From: Anabas testudineus | Lineage: Eukaryota > Chordata > Actinopteri > Anabantiformes > Anabantidae | Assembly (NCBI RefSeq): GCF_900324465.2 | Contig: NC_046630.1 | Span: 11,669,125 to 11,733,124, forward strand | DNA: 64,000 nucleotides | Direction of reading: 5' to 3' | Shown: positions 52,166 to 64,000 of the stretch, piece after piece | Layout: each line of letters starts with the position of its first letter | Numbering within the stretch: position 1 is the stretch's first letter | Position numbers and translations under genes: made by a program | The notes under the pieces: generated by a model | Told to the model about the DNA's origin: nothing | What the model saw: the letters and a program-made list of their open reading frames with translations, nothing else | Database searches by the model: none

Positions 52166-53116
52166 GCTGTGTTGTGGGCGTTTTGTTTTGCAACTCGAAG
52201 ATTTATGTGAAGGCGTCTAATAATTTGTATACAGAGGTTTTAACAACAGCCATTGAAAGAAATGGTAAAACATGAAAGCAGAAGTAGGCATCAGTGGAAA
52301 GAATCGATAAGCACAATCACTTCCTTAGATGAATTTGCACAAAACCCTGACAGTTGTTTTTTCTGGCTCTTACTTCTTCTGTTTAAGAAACACCACTGAT
52401 AATAAACATAAATACACACACACAGTCCGAGTACTACCTTGGTTTTAATTGAGAACTTTGACCTCGCTTTGAAACCTCTAAAAATTTGCTTCTTTAATGG
52501 CAACAAAGGAGTCAGACCTGCTCCTGTGTCATTTGACAGTTCAAATCTTTTGTGTAAATGTTCTGTTGTCATGTGTGTAAAAGATTACAAGAAACAATCT
52601 AATTAAAACTGACAGCCATAATATTTTATATATGTAGGTAGGTCAATCAGAACAAAAATCTTCAGAATACTACTAAAAATAGAAACCTCATAATAGTACA
52701 CAGAGTAACTGGAACTTACAAAAGTAAAAAGCATTACACCATTTGATTTCTTTAAGCTTCATATCTTTGCAACATTCCTTACAACTGAATCATTTTATCC
52801 GAAATAGTTTGTCAGCCTAAGTCCTGGTTTTCTGCACTCAATGCAGACACGTTATACAGAGCAAAATCACAAAATGCAGCACGATAATAAATCGGTATCT
52901 GGGAAAAGAAGAATTCCTCAGGATTGGAGTAGGTAGAAAAATATTTGCAGTACGATGTTGAAAGCTCTGGGTCATCCATGGGGGTACAGAGGTTGGCTCA
53001 TATATTTGATCCCAACCTGAAAAGTGGAGATTGGAGATATTTAACATGGTATTGAGTGTTTTTTATAACGATAAAAGTTCTCGCAACTGTTCCAAAAACT
53101 TTTCTTACCTTAATTT
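52166..53116. other. Spacer between convergent mat2a and saposin gene
   Basis: No coding sequence is supported. The right part should hold the 3' UTR of the minus-strand saposin gene. I could not choose its poly(A) signal. Confidence 0.4.
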
Positions 53117-56100
53117 TTAGAGCGTGTTGTAGTTCAGAGGCTTCCAGGCGTATTGGTGACAGTAGAACATCGTCTGCTCAGTAGACACATAGGTCAGATA
53201 TGATCACTACAGACCATTCATAAGATAAACAAGTTTTTTACATACAGTTTACTTACTCCACATTTGACAGCAGTTTTGATGTCTCTGCACCTGTATGTCG
53301 CCAAAGTACATGGATCTGAAAGTACGAAAAAGGAGATGTTGAAAAGATAACTGACTTTCTAAAAGACAGGAAATGAAAAACTCTATGGTAACTAATATAT
53401 CACGTGAACAGTAAAAAAATAAATAAATAAATAAAAGGGTATATGTGGAGTTCTACTAGTGAATGGGCAGGAGTAATTTGAAGTCACTTGTTACCTTGGG
53501 CTCTTTATCATTTTACACATTATTACACACATTACTGAAGTAGAAGCAGACTGACCGACAACAGGAGCCTCCTGTCCGTTACACAGGTGGATGAGGGCGC
53601 AGATGTTCTGAGGGGTGGCGTATTGGAGGAGTGCATCCAGCACAATCTTGCTAAACTTCTCAATGATAGCCTCACACTGATCTTTGTAGGTGGAGGGCAA
53701 AATGTGGCAAATCTCCTCCAGCAGCTTGGTCACGGCACCCTGCAGAAGAGCAAGATGTAAAATAGAGAGTATGATCAGCTGTGTTGTCTGCTGGCACTTA
53801 AATGTCTGATCAGAAGAGAGGACGCGCTTCACGTCACGTGTGTGAAGTCGATGAACCGCTAAATGTCATATATGTCAAAAAAATCTTATGAAGTACAAGG
53901 ACAATTTAAGCATTTAACCCGTTGATCCCGTTAAGCTTTCATATCTTCTCTCTAGTACAAACACTCCATACACAGCAAAGATAACAGCATGCCACAGGTT
54001 TGGAGGATTAAGCGGGATATTTGCTTTATGATTTTAACAGAGGTCGACTCATATTTTTAGTCCAACCCTGAAAGCAGATATTTGATCATTTATGTAGAAG
54101 AGGGTAGTCTGACAATTCTCTCACAGCAGCTTGAATCTCTGCACTCTATAGGAGAACAGGATATGAAAAAGAGACTAAGTGAGCATGTGGTTTGTCCACA
54201 GTCCAGCAGTGTCAGCAGTGTTGTCTGATAGCATTCAGGTGTCTGTGTGCACAACAACAAAAAAAAAAAAAAGGCAATGTTTGTTCATGTGCATGTTTCG
54301 TCCCTGAATGAGTGCGACATACCTCAGTCCTTTCTTTAGGCAGCAAGCTCTCCAAAGTCTTGACAAGAAAAAGGCAGAAGGAGCATTGTGAGGTGGGCTG
54401 CACCTGCTTGAGAGACACAAAAAGGTCAGAAGAGCAAGTAAAGCACAAATGGACCTACACATGAACAGTGTTCTAACAGATGTCTCTCCGAGATTAATTT
54501 AACTTACATTCTCACTTGTCACAGTGTCCTGAAGGGCCTTGGCGACCAAATAGCGAAGTATCTTCTCCTGCTGGTCACAGGAGCCACAGAGTCCAATCAT
54601 TTTACAGACCTCAGCTGGTTTCTATGGACAGATGATAGAGAAGGCTTCTCAGTGGTATCAGAAACATACCGACAGCAAAGGCTACAGCGCACAGCTGCTT
54701 CAATACTTCACTCAGATTTGATGGAAGAACAGCGACTTACTATGAGACCAGTAATTAGGTTGATGGCCAGTGGAAGCATCTTCTCCACCTCTTCTTTGCA
54801 GAGTTTACTGGTCGCCCCGGGCATGTAATCACACAGACTTTCGATGCCTGTCATGATTTTTTTCTGAATAAAAATAAATAAATAATAAATAAAACTGCCA
54901 TTATTGAGTTGAGTGAACTTGCAAATATACATTCAATCATTTCAGGTCAAATTAATTCAAGACAGTACAACTTATGTATGATTACACTTGTCAAAGTGGT
55001 AAATCCCTGGATTATGTTTTAAATAAGTAGTAGTTTAAGTAATTTTACATAGTATAACTAAGACAATTGGTTTTAGAAGAGGTGCAATATTACCAATTCT
55101 GCTAAATACAATCAAAATCACACATAAACCACAAACCACTAAGCTGCTTAGAATAAAAAGTAACATACCAATACCTTTGCACGTCGTGCTATTACATTTC
55201 TCAAGTTGTAAAAAGGTTTACTCATCTAAATGACATCAACATTTTTCCATGCTCAGGTTGTGCGTTATGTTGTACCTTTTGTTTTTGCATCTTTACACTT
55301 GGGCATCTATGTAATTGGGGTAAAATATTTCTTACTAGATACAGTCACAGAACTAACAGTATTTTTTTATTGTTGTTTTTATTCAGAGCTACGTCATTCT
55401 AACTGTAACTCTTTATCCTCATAGTTCATCAAAAGAAGCAGTTTAATTTGACTTTCTTGGGATTCATTGGTCAAAAGAGGATCTTTGAGGCCAAGCAAGA
55501 AATAAAAATTGCATGTGATATTTGAATTGAACTTTGGTTAGACAGAAACAGGAAGTGCCCTTACCACCAGAAAGGAAAAAGAGCTTCTCTTGACTGTGTA
55601 TGTGTGCATTTCAATACATTGCTGATTACAAATTAGCATCTTTGAAAGTCAAGAGCCTGCTTCAGATGATAAAAGGGCAGGTGGAAAATGATAACACAAA
55701 GTTTTTTTTATTCATTTCTATGAACTATTGTAAGGACACAAACTATTAAACCACATATTATAAAAAGAGCTGCGGATAACAGAGGTAGCCTCGTAATCTT
55801 TGTCAATATAGGCACAATATTAGCAGCACAACATCAGTAGTAAAATAAAAATGCAAATATTAATGCTACAGTAGGATTTCTTGTCATTCTAACAAATAAG
55901 AAATGTATTGATTTCTGCTTAATTAGTCAGTTTTGCATTGTCAATGTGTTTATTGCAACTTTATAATAACTTATGCCTGAAGAAATGCAATGAAGCACAA
56001 GTGTTGTGGAGTGGTGCAGCAGACAGTGAAGCAGAGCAGACAGAGGGAAGGCTGGTCAGAGTCTATTGACTTTGAGTCTCATGCTCGCATTATCTTGAAG

Positions 56101-57012
56101 TGCATATTGTGGCATTAACCTCAGGAATGTGCTTTGTGCACTCACCTGGAGGTCTGGATTGGAAAGCATGTCAGCAAGGAGTTCAAAGATTTGGGTGCAG
56201 TCCTGACAGACGTTACCGGTGCGAGTCTAGAGATGAAGTAAAATTAAATGAACACCTTAATTTACTCAATTACACATATCAGGCACATTCATGTATTCAT
56301 GCATTGTGAGTGGGTACTTCAAGTTTCCAAATGTTTGTCATGTCTAAATCTGCTTTAAATGTTCATTTAAAGCAGATATTTATGAGGAAGAGACGCACGT
56401 TTGTGGCTGCAGCAGTACCAATTGAATCAAAACTCTTCTTGGAGTGCAAGAATGCAAAGAGACTTCCTGAGTTTGAAGAAATGCAAATCTCAGTTCCCTC
56501 TGTAAAAAGGGAAAACTGCGTACACACATTTGTGCCAGTGCTTCTAATTTGACTGCGTGCAGGTTCAGTAAGTTGAAGAGTTTTTCTCAAAGAGTGAAAC
56601 AGCGATGTATCACATTGTCCTTGTGTGCCGTGATTCAACTTTCAAAACTGGGCGTTATGCATCATAACAGTTAGTTTCATAAACCATAATGAAAAAAAAT
56701 GTGTGAGTTGAATTAATTGTGTTTTCTTATATATTTAAGTTGTGTTTGTGATTTGAGTGACAACATACTTGTGGCATAAGAATTTAAAAATCATCACTTA
56801 CTTCTTGCGGGACATTTAGAACATTCAGGAAGACCTCTGTGTTCAGGTTTGAAGCCAGAGCTGCAGGGAGAAATACAAACCATAAAATATCCTCACTGTA
56901 ATTTATCTATACATATCTCTCATCTTGTTCCCATGAGCAATAAAAAATGTGTTGTCTTACCACAGCCTTGGAAACCAATGGACAGAAGAAGTGCGAACTT
57001 GAGCAAGGCCAT
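53117..57012 (-). CDS. sftpb: Saposin-domain secreted protein, surfactant protein B-like
   Basis: Nine coding exons on the minus strand, in order: 56961-57012, 56802-56860, 56146-56226, 54741-54863, 54508-54621, 54323-54403, 53556-53739, 53257-53315, 53117-53173 (810 nt, 269 residues). It starts with a signal peptide (MALLKFALLLSIGFQGCALA). The first SapB domain (about 42-140) has six cysteines (VCQDC, LCDYMPGATSKLC, VCKMIGLCG). A second SapB domain (about 149-225) has six more (QCSFC, ICHILPSTYKDQC, ICALIHLC). A C-terminal SapA-type domain (DPCTLATYRCRDIKTAVKC, then MFYCHQYAWKPLNYNTL) ends the protein. Saposins bind lipids and are cut from a secreted precursor. The neighbour mat2a recalls human 2p11.2, where SFTPB lies close to MAT2A. 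The two-SapB layout is smaller than human SFTPB or prosaposin, so a prosaposin-like name is also possible. The gene runs tail-to-tail with mat2a. Confidence 0.82.
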
Positions 57013-58044
57013 CCTGTATCAATTCAGGCTTTAAGTCAAATGTCTTTGCTCCTCAGATCTTTTTAGGAACTGCAGGTGCAGCTTGTATTCGATATGTATT
57101 TGGCCCCCCTGCCACACGTAGCCCTGACCAATCAGATTTTGAGAAAAAAAAAAACTCACGCTACTTTCAAACAGTGCGGAACAGTTTTTTCTCTTTCTCT
57201 CAACATGCTAATATTAGTGTAGTTTCATCTTCAGTTCCTCATAGCAAGGTGCAAAAATGATTCATTTTGAACATACATCTTCACAGATGTATTGTAGATA
57301 TATTTTTAGCATGTAATGACTGCAGAGCGGCAAATCAATATGTTTTGCAGTTCCAAATGAAGGCCACTGTCATTATTCTACATTAAGGAGTTGTTCAATT
57401 CACATCTGCACAACACTGCTGCAGTATTTTGTCTCTTATCATTGTTTTTCTGCACAGTAATGGTCAACTCACTCATGAGTCTACTGGACTGCATTAAGTA
57501 ACTAAGAATGGCAGTACCGTATCCCCTGACAGTAAAGTCCTTCTAGATGTGCTCTTTTTGTGAGCTTGTACGTCGAACAAGATTTATGAAGGCGGATGAA
57601 GCTACTTAGATGAGTCAAGAAACATTTTGGCTTAACAAGAAAGGCGTCCACGTAACTTCGCCTGGATGACTGAAAATTGTCACAGATATTACTCAGTAGA
57701 AGAAATTTAAGAAATGGTGGATGATGTTTCAAAGGAAGTGTTTGGAAATAAGGTTTTGGAGTAGTTCTCTCCTTGATTCATGTTTCAATCGCATCTAGTT
57801 CAATAGTGTCCCAGGGAAATACAGCTCCTCTCTCCCTCTTTTTAATTTCAATTTACTGAAGCTAATAATTAAGTAAAAACACTCTAGACTGATTTCTAAT
57901 CTCAGTATTTTAGCCCTTTTTTCTTTAAAGGTAGAGTTTCAACAAGCAGCTAGTTTTTGGACATGATCACATTACTCTTGCTACTCCTAGTGGTAACACA
58001 ATATTAGACGCAGAGAGTATGTGTTCCTCTATGTGTGTGGCTCT

Positions 58045-58195
58045 CTTCAAGTCGTACCATAGCATCTTTTGGGTTGAGGTCTGGATTCTGAGTTGGTCAC
58101 TCTAACTCCTTTCCAGCTTTATGTGAGGCATCAATTATTAATCATAGATCCTGTAAAAACTCCTTTTGGTGAGACTCACAAAGCGTATTCTTCTT
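58045..58195 (-). mobile_element. Small Tc1-like transposase-region relic
   Basis: GGGTTGAGGTCTGGATT and then CTTTCCAGCTTTATG and ATCATAGATCCTGTAAAAAC resemble the region around the transposase start of the osbp2 intronic copy (13845-13900). It is short, interrupted and non-coding. Boundaries are approximate. Confidence 0.45.
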
Positions 58196-58919
58196 GTGGG
58201 TGTTTTTTTTTTTTTAGCTCTAGTCCACATCTCTAAACTAACATTGAAATGAATTTCATATGAGAATAATTTGAAAGGAGCTGTGATAAAACATACAAAA
58301 ATTCTATACAACAAACTACATTCAACAAACAGATGGCGGTGTTGGTTGATGGATGACTCACTCAGCTAACTTTTCCTCTACTGCCATCCTGAGGTTGATA
58401 TTTGCAGTTTAGAGTGAAACATCTCAGCAGAGTACCATAACATTTGACACCTGACACTTTATACACTTGACTGTGTTAGAAGTATACTTTTCAGTAGCTC
58501 TGACATACAGCTCAGCTAGATTTCTGTATTTTGATCCTTTTTAGTTTATGGAGACTCAATGAACAAAGTGCAGTACCAGTTTGTGTAAAACGTATAAGAC
58601 GTGTTTGTCAAGCTGTTTGTGAGTTGTGTGTAGTTTGGTGCTGAAAAACCTCCGTAATCCTTCTCTGCACAGAGGCTGACTGACAGTTTTAGTCCCATCT
58701 GACATCTTTTATATGGTGTTGAATGTTTTATTGTCCATTTAACAGTACAGATCCTAAAGTAGAACCCTGTTTCCTTTGGTTGTGATTTATACAGCACATG
58801 TACAGAATGAACGCCATAAAACTTCCATCTGCCTTCCCTATATTAAAAGTTCTCTCTACCTCTAGCTGAGATTTGGTTGGAGTTTAGGTGATGGATGGAT
58901 GGATAGATGGATTGACAGA

Positions 58920-59498
58920 CACCCCCGTGGGTGTTCTAGGCAGATTTAGACATGTGCCATATTCCATCACTTCTTGATGATGGATTTCACTGAACTCTGG
59001 GTGATGTTCAGATGTTCAGTGCCTTAAAGATTTTTTCGTATCCATCCCCTGACTTATGCTTTTCAATAACTTGTTCTCTGAGTTGCTGGGAGTGTTCTTT
59101 TGTCTCCATGGTCTAATGGTAGTCAGGAATACTGAATAAACAGTGACTGGACTTTCCAGACATAAGTTTCTTTTTACTGCAATCACCTGAGACACATTCA
59201 CTGCACTCAGGTGATCCCCGTTTCACAAAATATCAGACTGCAGCACCAAATATCTGCACCTCTGTTGGATCAGGTTAGTCCTTTTAAAGGGGGTGAATGT
59301 TAATGCAAACACTGATTTCACCTTACATATTTTTATTTAATTGACATTACTTTATAGAAACCTTTTTTCACTTTGACATTAAGAGGTATTTTGTGAAATT
59401 CCTTTTGTCAAAGTCGCCAACTTTTATTGTCTATGACTGACTATAATGTCAATAAGAGGATTAAAACATCTACAACTATACTTTTTATAGGCACTGTA
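58920..59498 (-). mobile_element. Decayed Tc1/mariner-like transposon remnant with one recognisable end
   Basis: GGGTGTTCTAGGCAGATTTA at the left and CTTTTTATAGGCACTGTA at the right end (to about 59498) match a common fish DNA element remembered as Tc1-like. Internal phrases also match (CCCCTGACTTATGCTTTTCA, AAAGGGGGTGAATGTTAATG). Only one inverted end is present and no transposase is readable, so it is a truncated relic. Confidence 0.6.
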
Positions 59499-62400
59499 TT
59501 CTAAACAGAAACAGAAATCGACCAACATTTACTGGCAGATCACCTGCCAAGTCTATAAATGTTTTGAGTTCACTTGTCCACTTGATGCCGAGGTGAATCA
59601 TTCATAAAGAAACTGTCATCATCACTAGCAAGTGCAAAACAATGAATCATGCTGCCACATATCATGATACAGTTTATCATTGTTAGAGGAGTATTGTGTT
59701 TCTCCCTTTTCCCTATATCGCCAAACCCCATATTCCCGGAGTCAGTTCTAGCGGGAAGCAGTATCTCTCTCTGATATGTTTTATTGTCTGGGAACAAATG
59801 GATTAGTTGTTGACAAGAAAAGTGGGTGTGCAGTAAAAAAAAAAGTAAGATAAGTGTTCTGAACTCATTTGTATCTTACTTATCTTGATTTAAAAGGTTT
59901 CCCAAACACGTGCCTTGAATTATCTTCACGACCTACAATTTATAGAGAAAATGTGTCCGATAATAATGTCTGCCAGGAAGTATTGTACACCAATATAAAC
60001 CAGGCTAAGGTGAAACTGGTTGATCTTTGTGTTGCTAGTTTGATAGTGATTCACTGAACAAAACAGGATGTTTACCTCCTGCTGAGGTGAATGTCCTGAA
60101 AAACAGACTCATTCAGTTTGAATTCCTGGACATTTGGCCATGTTTAGCGGACGGCGAAGAATATGAGTAATAACTTCCAAAAAAGTTGCTGTGTAAAATG
60201 TAAATACAATACATTGATTAAGATCTGAGTGGTTGTTAGTGTACGCAAATTTTTTATGTTTCAATACAGTTTGGACAACAACAGCAAAAAAAAAAAATAG
60301 AAAAGTCATGTTATGTAAAAACTATAAAACACCTGATGTCACAACTAATTTGATAATCTGGCAACAGATCAGCATCGTGACTGTGCGTCAAGGTTCACCT
60401 CTGTGAAAGAATAAGAGTGTAGTCCAACAACATAATAATAATGTTTCTGTTTCTGTTCTCTGAAATAAAGAAGAGGGGGGCTGTCTGTGATGCTATGCAC
60501 ACACAGCATGAGTTACTTTCTTAAAGAAGAGGTGACGCAGCACCTCGTCACTGCATTTCATTTGTCTGTTTGTATTGAAGTTTGAACCTAATATGCGAGA
60601 TGTCTGTGAATATTTAAGTTGAAACACTTACACTGATGTGGAGAGTACAGTACACAGTAACTTCAAATCATACATCTTCCTCTTTTCACTAACATTTAAG
60701 TGAGAAAACTAAATACACATGAAACAAACACGTGGCCTTGTGTTTCTCACACTGGCTTTTAGTGTAGCAAGGCTCTGCAAATGTAAAATAACACTAAAAT
60801 AACACTTTACCCAACACTCCAGTCAACTATAATACAATAATAATAATACATTAGAGATGTCTTAAATGATAATAATACATCTGTAAATAATAGATGTTTT
60901 GATGAATTTAGGACTATTTTGTATTTATTTGCTCTGTGTAGATTGCGTCTATGATCATCAAACCCTTTATGTAACACTGATGATGATCACATCAGTAATA
61001 CAATATGATACTGTAAGATGAGATTTCCCTGCATGCTGGAAACACCCTTCACTGTAATCAATCTGAAGGACGATTCCTTGAATTTACTGAGAAGTCTACA
61101 TGATACCCTGTTTCCTTATGTTGTGGGAAGCTGCAGTTTGCATCATCCGACTTTGTACTGAATGCCAAGTTATTTTTATAAGAAATGCCATAACTCCTGC
61201 ATTGTCCAAAACAGTCCAACTTGCTAAACAAGGGGAATTACACCAACAGAATAAGGACCAGTGTTGAAGCTTCAGCTCACAAGAAGATCATCTACTAAGC
61301 TGCTGGTTTTTACCTTTAATTTATTATTGATTATGTTTTAGTAAAATATGACTTTTTCAATTGTGACTGTGCAGAATCGTTGCTTGATTGTGAAAGAAGA
61401 ATTTCAGCACATTCTCACCAAATACAGAAGAAACTCACTCTCTAACCAACTCTTTGGTGAAATGGGATTTCTTGCTAAACCCCGAAGTTGACTAACAACA
61501 TTTCAGCCACTGTTGATTGCTTCTTCTTTGTTACCTCCTTTAAAGAGGGAACTGGACAGGACTACTGCAACTCGCCTGTGGATTTTGCAAACATGTTGTG
61601 ATAACAGACGCATGACCTTTTATTTTTACAATAAGCAGACAAACACATATCTTGTTGACATTCAGAAACCAGTAATAACTGTAAGAAAACTCTTTTGCTG
61701 TTATTTGTGTGGGCCGAGGAATACTGGCCACTGCCAATGATTTGTACTCATTTTGATAACAGTTCTTGGTCCACATCAATAAGACTAAATAAAATTGAAT
61801 GAATTAAATGCAAGAACTGATGAAATGTCTTTTTTTTTTAAGCTCTGTCTTCCTCAATTATAAAGATGTAAACGTGTTAGTTTTGAGTCTTTTTAAAACA
61901 ATAAATAACAAAAAATTCAATTAATTATTTCATTTTTTTACATATTGTTCTTTATTTTAAATCATGTTAACACCTGACTTAGTTGACATAAAAGATTTGT
62001 TTTATGTTCAGAGTGATAACAGATCAAGCTGCTTGCTTAGAACCTAAATGGTACGGCAGCATAAAACACTTAATAGATGAGAGATAACTTCTGTTTGTGA
62101 ACCAGGGGAATTTTTGCACGTCCTCTGTTCGTTGTTTTGGTAAAACTGACCACGCCAAGGTAAACTTGTGATTTACAGTGAAACGGGATTAAACTTTTCC
62201 TCATTCCATAACCATGTTTCACTCACACAACACGCTTATTGTATGATTTATTTGCTGCACTGTGACTAATACCTTATGTAAACACAGAACTGATTAGGAC
62301 TGGTAACCTCAACGTGACATAATAGAAAACATGTGTAACAGTGAATAAACTCTTACTTTTAATTTTAATGTTTAATCATTTTTTAGGGTTTTTTATCACA

Positions 62401-62728
62401 TAGAGAAGAGTGTAAATTGTTTCCTCTTTTCAGAGACTTGCTCAAGCTGATCAGTTTCTGTGTTGTAATTCTGCAGGCACTTGGCCACAGCATGACAACA
62501 TCAGTGAACCAGTGGAACAAAGAACAGCACACAAAAAAGAAAAGCTATAAAACGAAATTCATGAGGCAATGTTAACTTCTCTCTACCTTGTGGCTCGCTG
62601 AGGACTGAGGCAGGCATGACTGTCTTTGTTGCCTTTACTCACATTTATTTGGCATTTCTTAACATTTTGCTATTAACATTAGAAAAAAGTTATGTGACAA
62701 GAAAAAGGAGAGTGTGTATGATTTAAAC

Positions 62729-63183
62729 CAGGGGGTCTCAAACTCAATTTACCACGGGAAGCAGAGTCTGGGCCGCATCAAGTTTTCCACAAGAAAAGCT
62801 TTGTTAAAAAAATCTATCTATCTTCTCAAATCTCTTTATTTTTATTATTTAATACGAAATAAATCAAAACATAAAAAAATGTGTAAGAAAATAAATCAGA
62901 AAATAATAATAATAATAATAATGAAAATAATAATGATTCGATTCCTCTACAGGTGGGACCCTATAATTGGTCCGGGTCACCGTAGACTGTTATTGCCGAT
63001 GGACAGGTGTGGCTATGTGACTGCAGACCACATTAGGCTGCATTGAATTCCTTACTTTCCTTTTAATCTGCCGCATACTTTTCTCTTTGACTTATAATGT
63101 CCTGCTGGGCAACAACTTAAAAAAACATTTTTTATTTTTAAGTGGCCGCAATTGGCCCGCGGGCCGCGAGTTTGAGACCCCTG
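62729..63183. mobile_element. Non-autonomous hAT-type DNA transposon with intact ends and 8-bp target duplication
   Basis: The element begins CAGGGGGTCTCAAACTC and ends GAGTTTGAGACCCCTG, so it has inverted ends of about 16 bp with one base difference. It is flanked on both sides by the identical octamer ATTTAAAC (62721-62728 and 63184-63191). An 8-bp duplication with CAG-starting ends is the hAT hallmark. The 455-bp body is AT-rich with a TAA repeat and a GGCCCGCGGGCC palindrome near the right end, and it encodes no transposase. Confidence 0.85.
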
Positions 63184-63482
63184 ATTTAAACAAATAAAAA
63201 AATGTGAAACATCCATAGAGAAATACTCATTAACCACAACAATGCAGTGAAAGTGTGCCGGCTACTCTTATCACCACTGCCTCTTTGTTAATTATTTGTT
63301 TCTTGTTAATTATTTTATGGTTTTTCTAAGTCTTCCGTCATATCAGATGGTCCAGAGCGGTGAATGACAGGAATAAAGAATTTCCTTCAGCACAGAGAGA
63401 AGGAAGGAGGAACTGCTCTTTACTGACAGAAGCTTCATCTAGTCAACACCCCAGGGGGCAAGGCCGCATGGCCCGCACTGAA

Positions 63483-63559
63483 TATAAAGAGGGTGACACA
63501 AGACTGCACACTACAGATCTCAAAGAGCATCAGACAACCTGACGTCTTCAGAAACTCAG
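63483..63559 (+). promoter_or_regulatory. TATA box and non-coding first exon of the peroxidase-like gene
   Basis: TATAAA at 63483-63488 is followed about 30 bp later by a short non-coding exon that ends at 63559 (AACTCAG) with donor GTAATC. The acceptor TTTGTTTCAG ending at 63671 joins it two bases before the start codon. Confidence 0.65.
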
Positions 63560-63673
63560 GTAATCACTCTTGTTTTATACATGGATTTAGAGTTGTTATG
63601 TTTGGCTGCACTGTGTGTTTCTGATAATAATTACATTTTTCATACTGATTTGGTTGCATGCTTTGTTTCAGAG

Positions 63674-63955
63674 ATGCGTATCCCTCTGTTTCTCGTGCTG
63701 GGCATCTTCCTGGTGCCTGCTCATTTTAAACCAACAGGTAGGCTACTTTCTTCACACTGGACTTGGATTTGTGTCCAATTCCTATTTATGTGTAAATTAA
63801 ATTCATTATTAATAATTACATTTATGTATAAAGTTCAAATCCCTCTGATAATTGTGTTGTTTCCTTGCAGAACATCTTGGCAGTTCTTTCCTCCAGGAAT
63901 GTTTTAAGGAGGCAAAGAAAATCGTGGATGATGCATACAAGTACTCCAGAGAAGA
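63674..63955 (+). CDS. mpx: N-terminus of a probable myeloperoxidase-like secreted haem peroxidase (3' part outside window)
   Basis: Two coding exons are visible, 63674-63737 and 63871-63955; the last ends at a GTGAGT donor and the gene runs off the window. The start ATG at 63674 opens a clear signal peptide (MRIPLFLVLGIFLVPAHFKP). The next exon reads FLQECFKEAKKIVDDAYKYS then REE, a cysteine plus an amphipathic helix like the propeptide start of teleost mpx/epx animal peroxidases. No catalytic residues are in view, so the assignment rests on about 48 residues and is moderate. The TATA-box promoter fits a cell-type-restricted gene. Confidence 0.5.
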
Positions 63956-64000
63956 GTGAGTTTTTTATCACTTCAGTGCACATTTTCAAGACAACATTTT

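Larger units (their letters stand above)
57013..63480. other. Gene-free stretch with decayed DNA transposons
   Basis: About 6.4 kb of AT-rich sequence with no supported exon on either strand. It contains two Tc1-like relics (near 58045-58195 and 58920-59498), a GGAT-type short repeat near 58890-58915 and a complete-ended hAT-type element (62729-63183). The first part must include the promoter of the minus-strand saposin gene; no clear TATA box is seen there. Confidence 0.5.

Noticed and set aside
61545-61590. A short DYCNS-like peptide suggesting a LINE reverse transcriptase remnant
   Set aside because: Only a few residues match and nothing on either side resembles a LINE, so I cannot support an element.

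Overview
This window is vertebrate genomic DNA from a ray-finned, most likely percomorph, fish. Intron-rich genes with GT-AG splicing, small introns, long microsatellites, degraded Tc1/mariner and hAT DNA transposons and the protein sequences all point there. There are no bacterial-type operons, no CRISPR array, no recognisable tRNA or rRNA, and no retrovirus-like element that I can support.

Layout, left to right. The last three coding exons of nfkbil1 (+, cut by the window edge) are followed by a complete atp6v0a2 (+, V-ATPase a2 subunit, 20 coding exons). Next come osbp2 (+, oxysterol-binding protein 2/ORP4, 14 exons), slc35e4 (+, two coding exons), a short smoothelin-family CH-domain gene (+, 7 exons), inpp5j (+, inositol polyphosphate 5-phosphatase, 12 exons) and mat2a (+, S-adenosylmethionine synthetase, 9 exons). 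A saposin-domain gene resembling surfactant protein B follows (-, 9 exons, tail-to-tail with mat2a). After a 6 kb stretch without genes come the first exons of a probable myeloperoxidase-like secreted haem peroxidase (+, cut by the right edge). I assembled the exons by hand from splice sites, reading phase and family conservation; the summed lengths close in frame for every complete gene.

Synteny joins pieces that are apart in human. osbp2-slc35e4-smoothelin-inpp5j matches human 22q12, while mat2a-sftpb matches human 2p11.2. nfkbil1 and atp6v0a2 have human counterparts on two further chromosomes. The genes do not form one pathway. Several act at membranes: the V-ATPase proton pump, ER-Golgi/plasma-membrane sterol and PI4P exchange by ORP4, a Golgi-type transporter, and a phosphoinositide 5-phosphatase.

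The most striking regulatory element is in the mat2a 3' UTR. Four separate hairpins carry the ACAGAGA sequence in the loop, the arrangement known in mammals as the METTL16 m6A sensor of S-adenosylmethionine. Other points are a GC-AG intron in atp6v0a2, TAACGTTAGC-type palindrome clusters just downstream of the slc35e4 and mat2a promoters, an intact-ended hAT-type element with a perfect 8-bp target duplication, and a compact two-SapB saposin gene beside mat2a.
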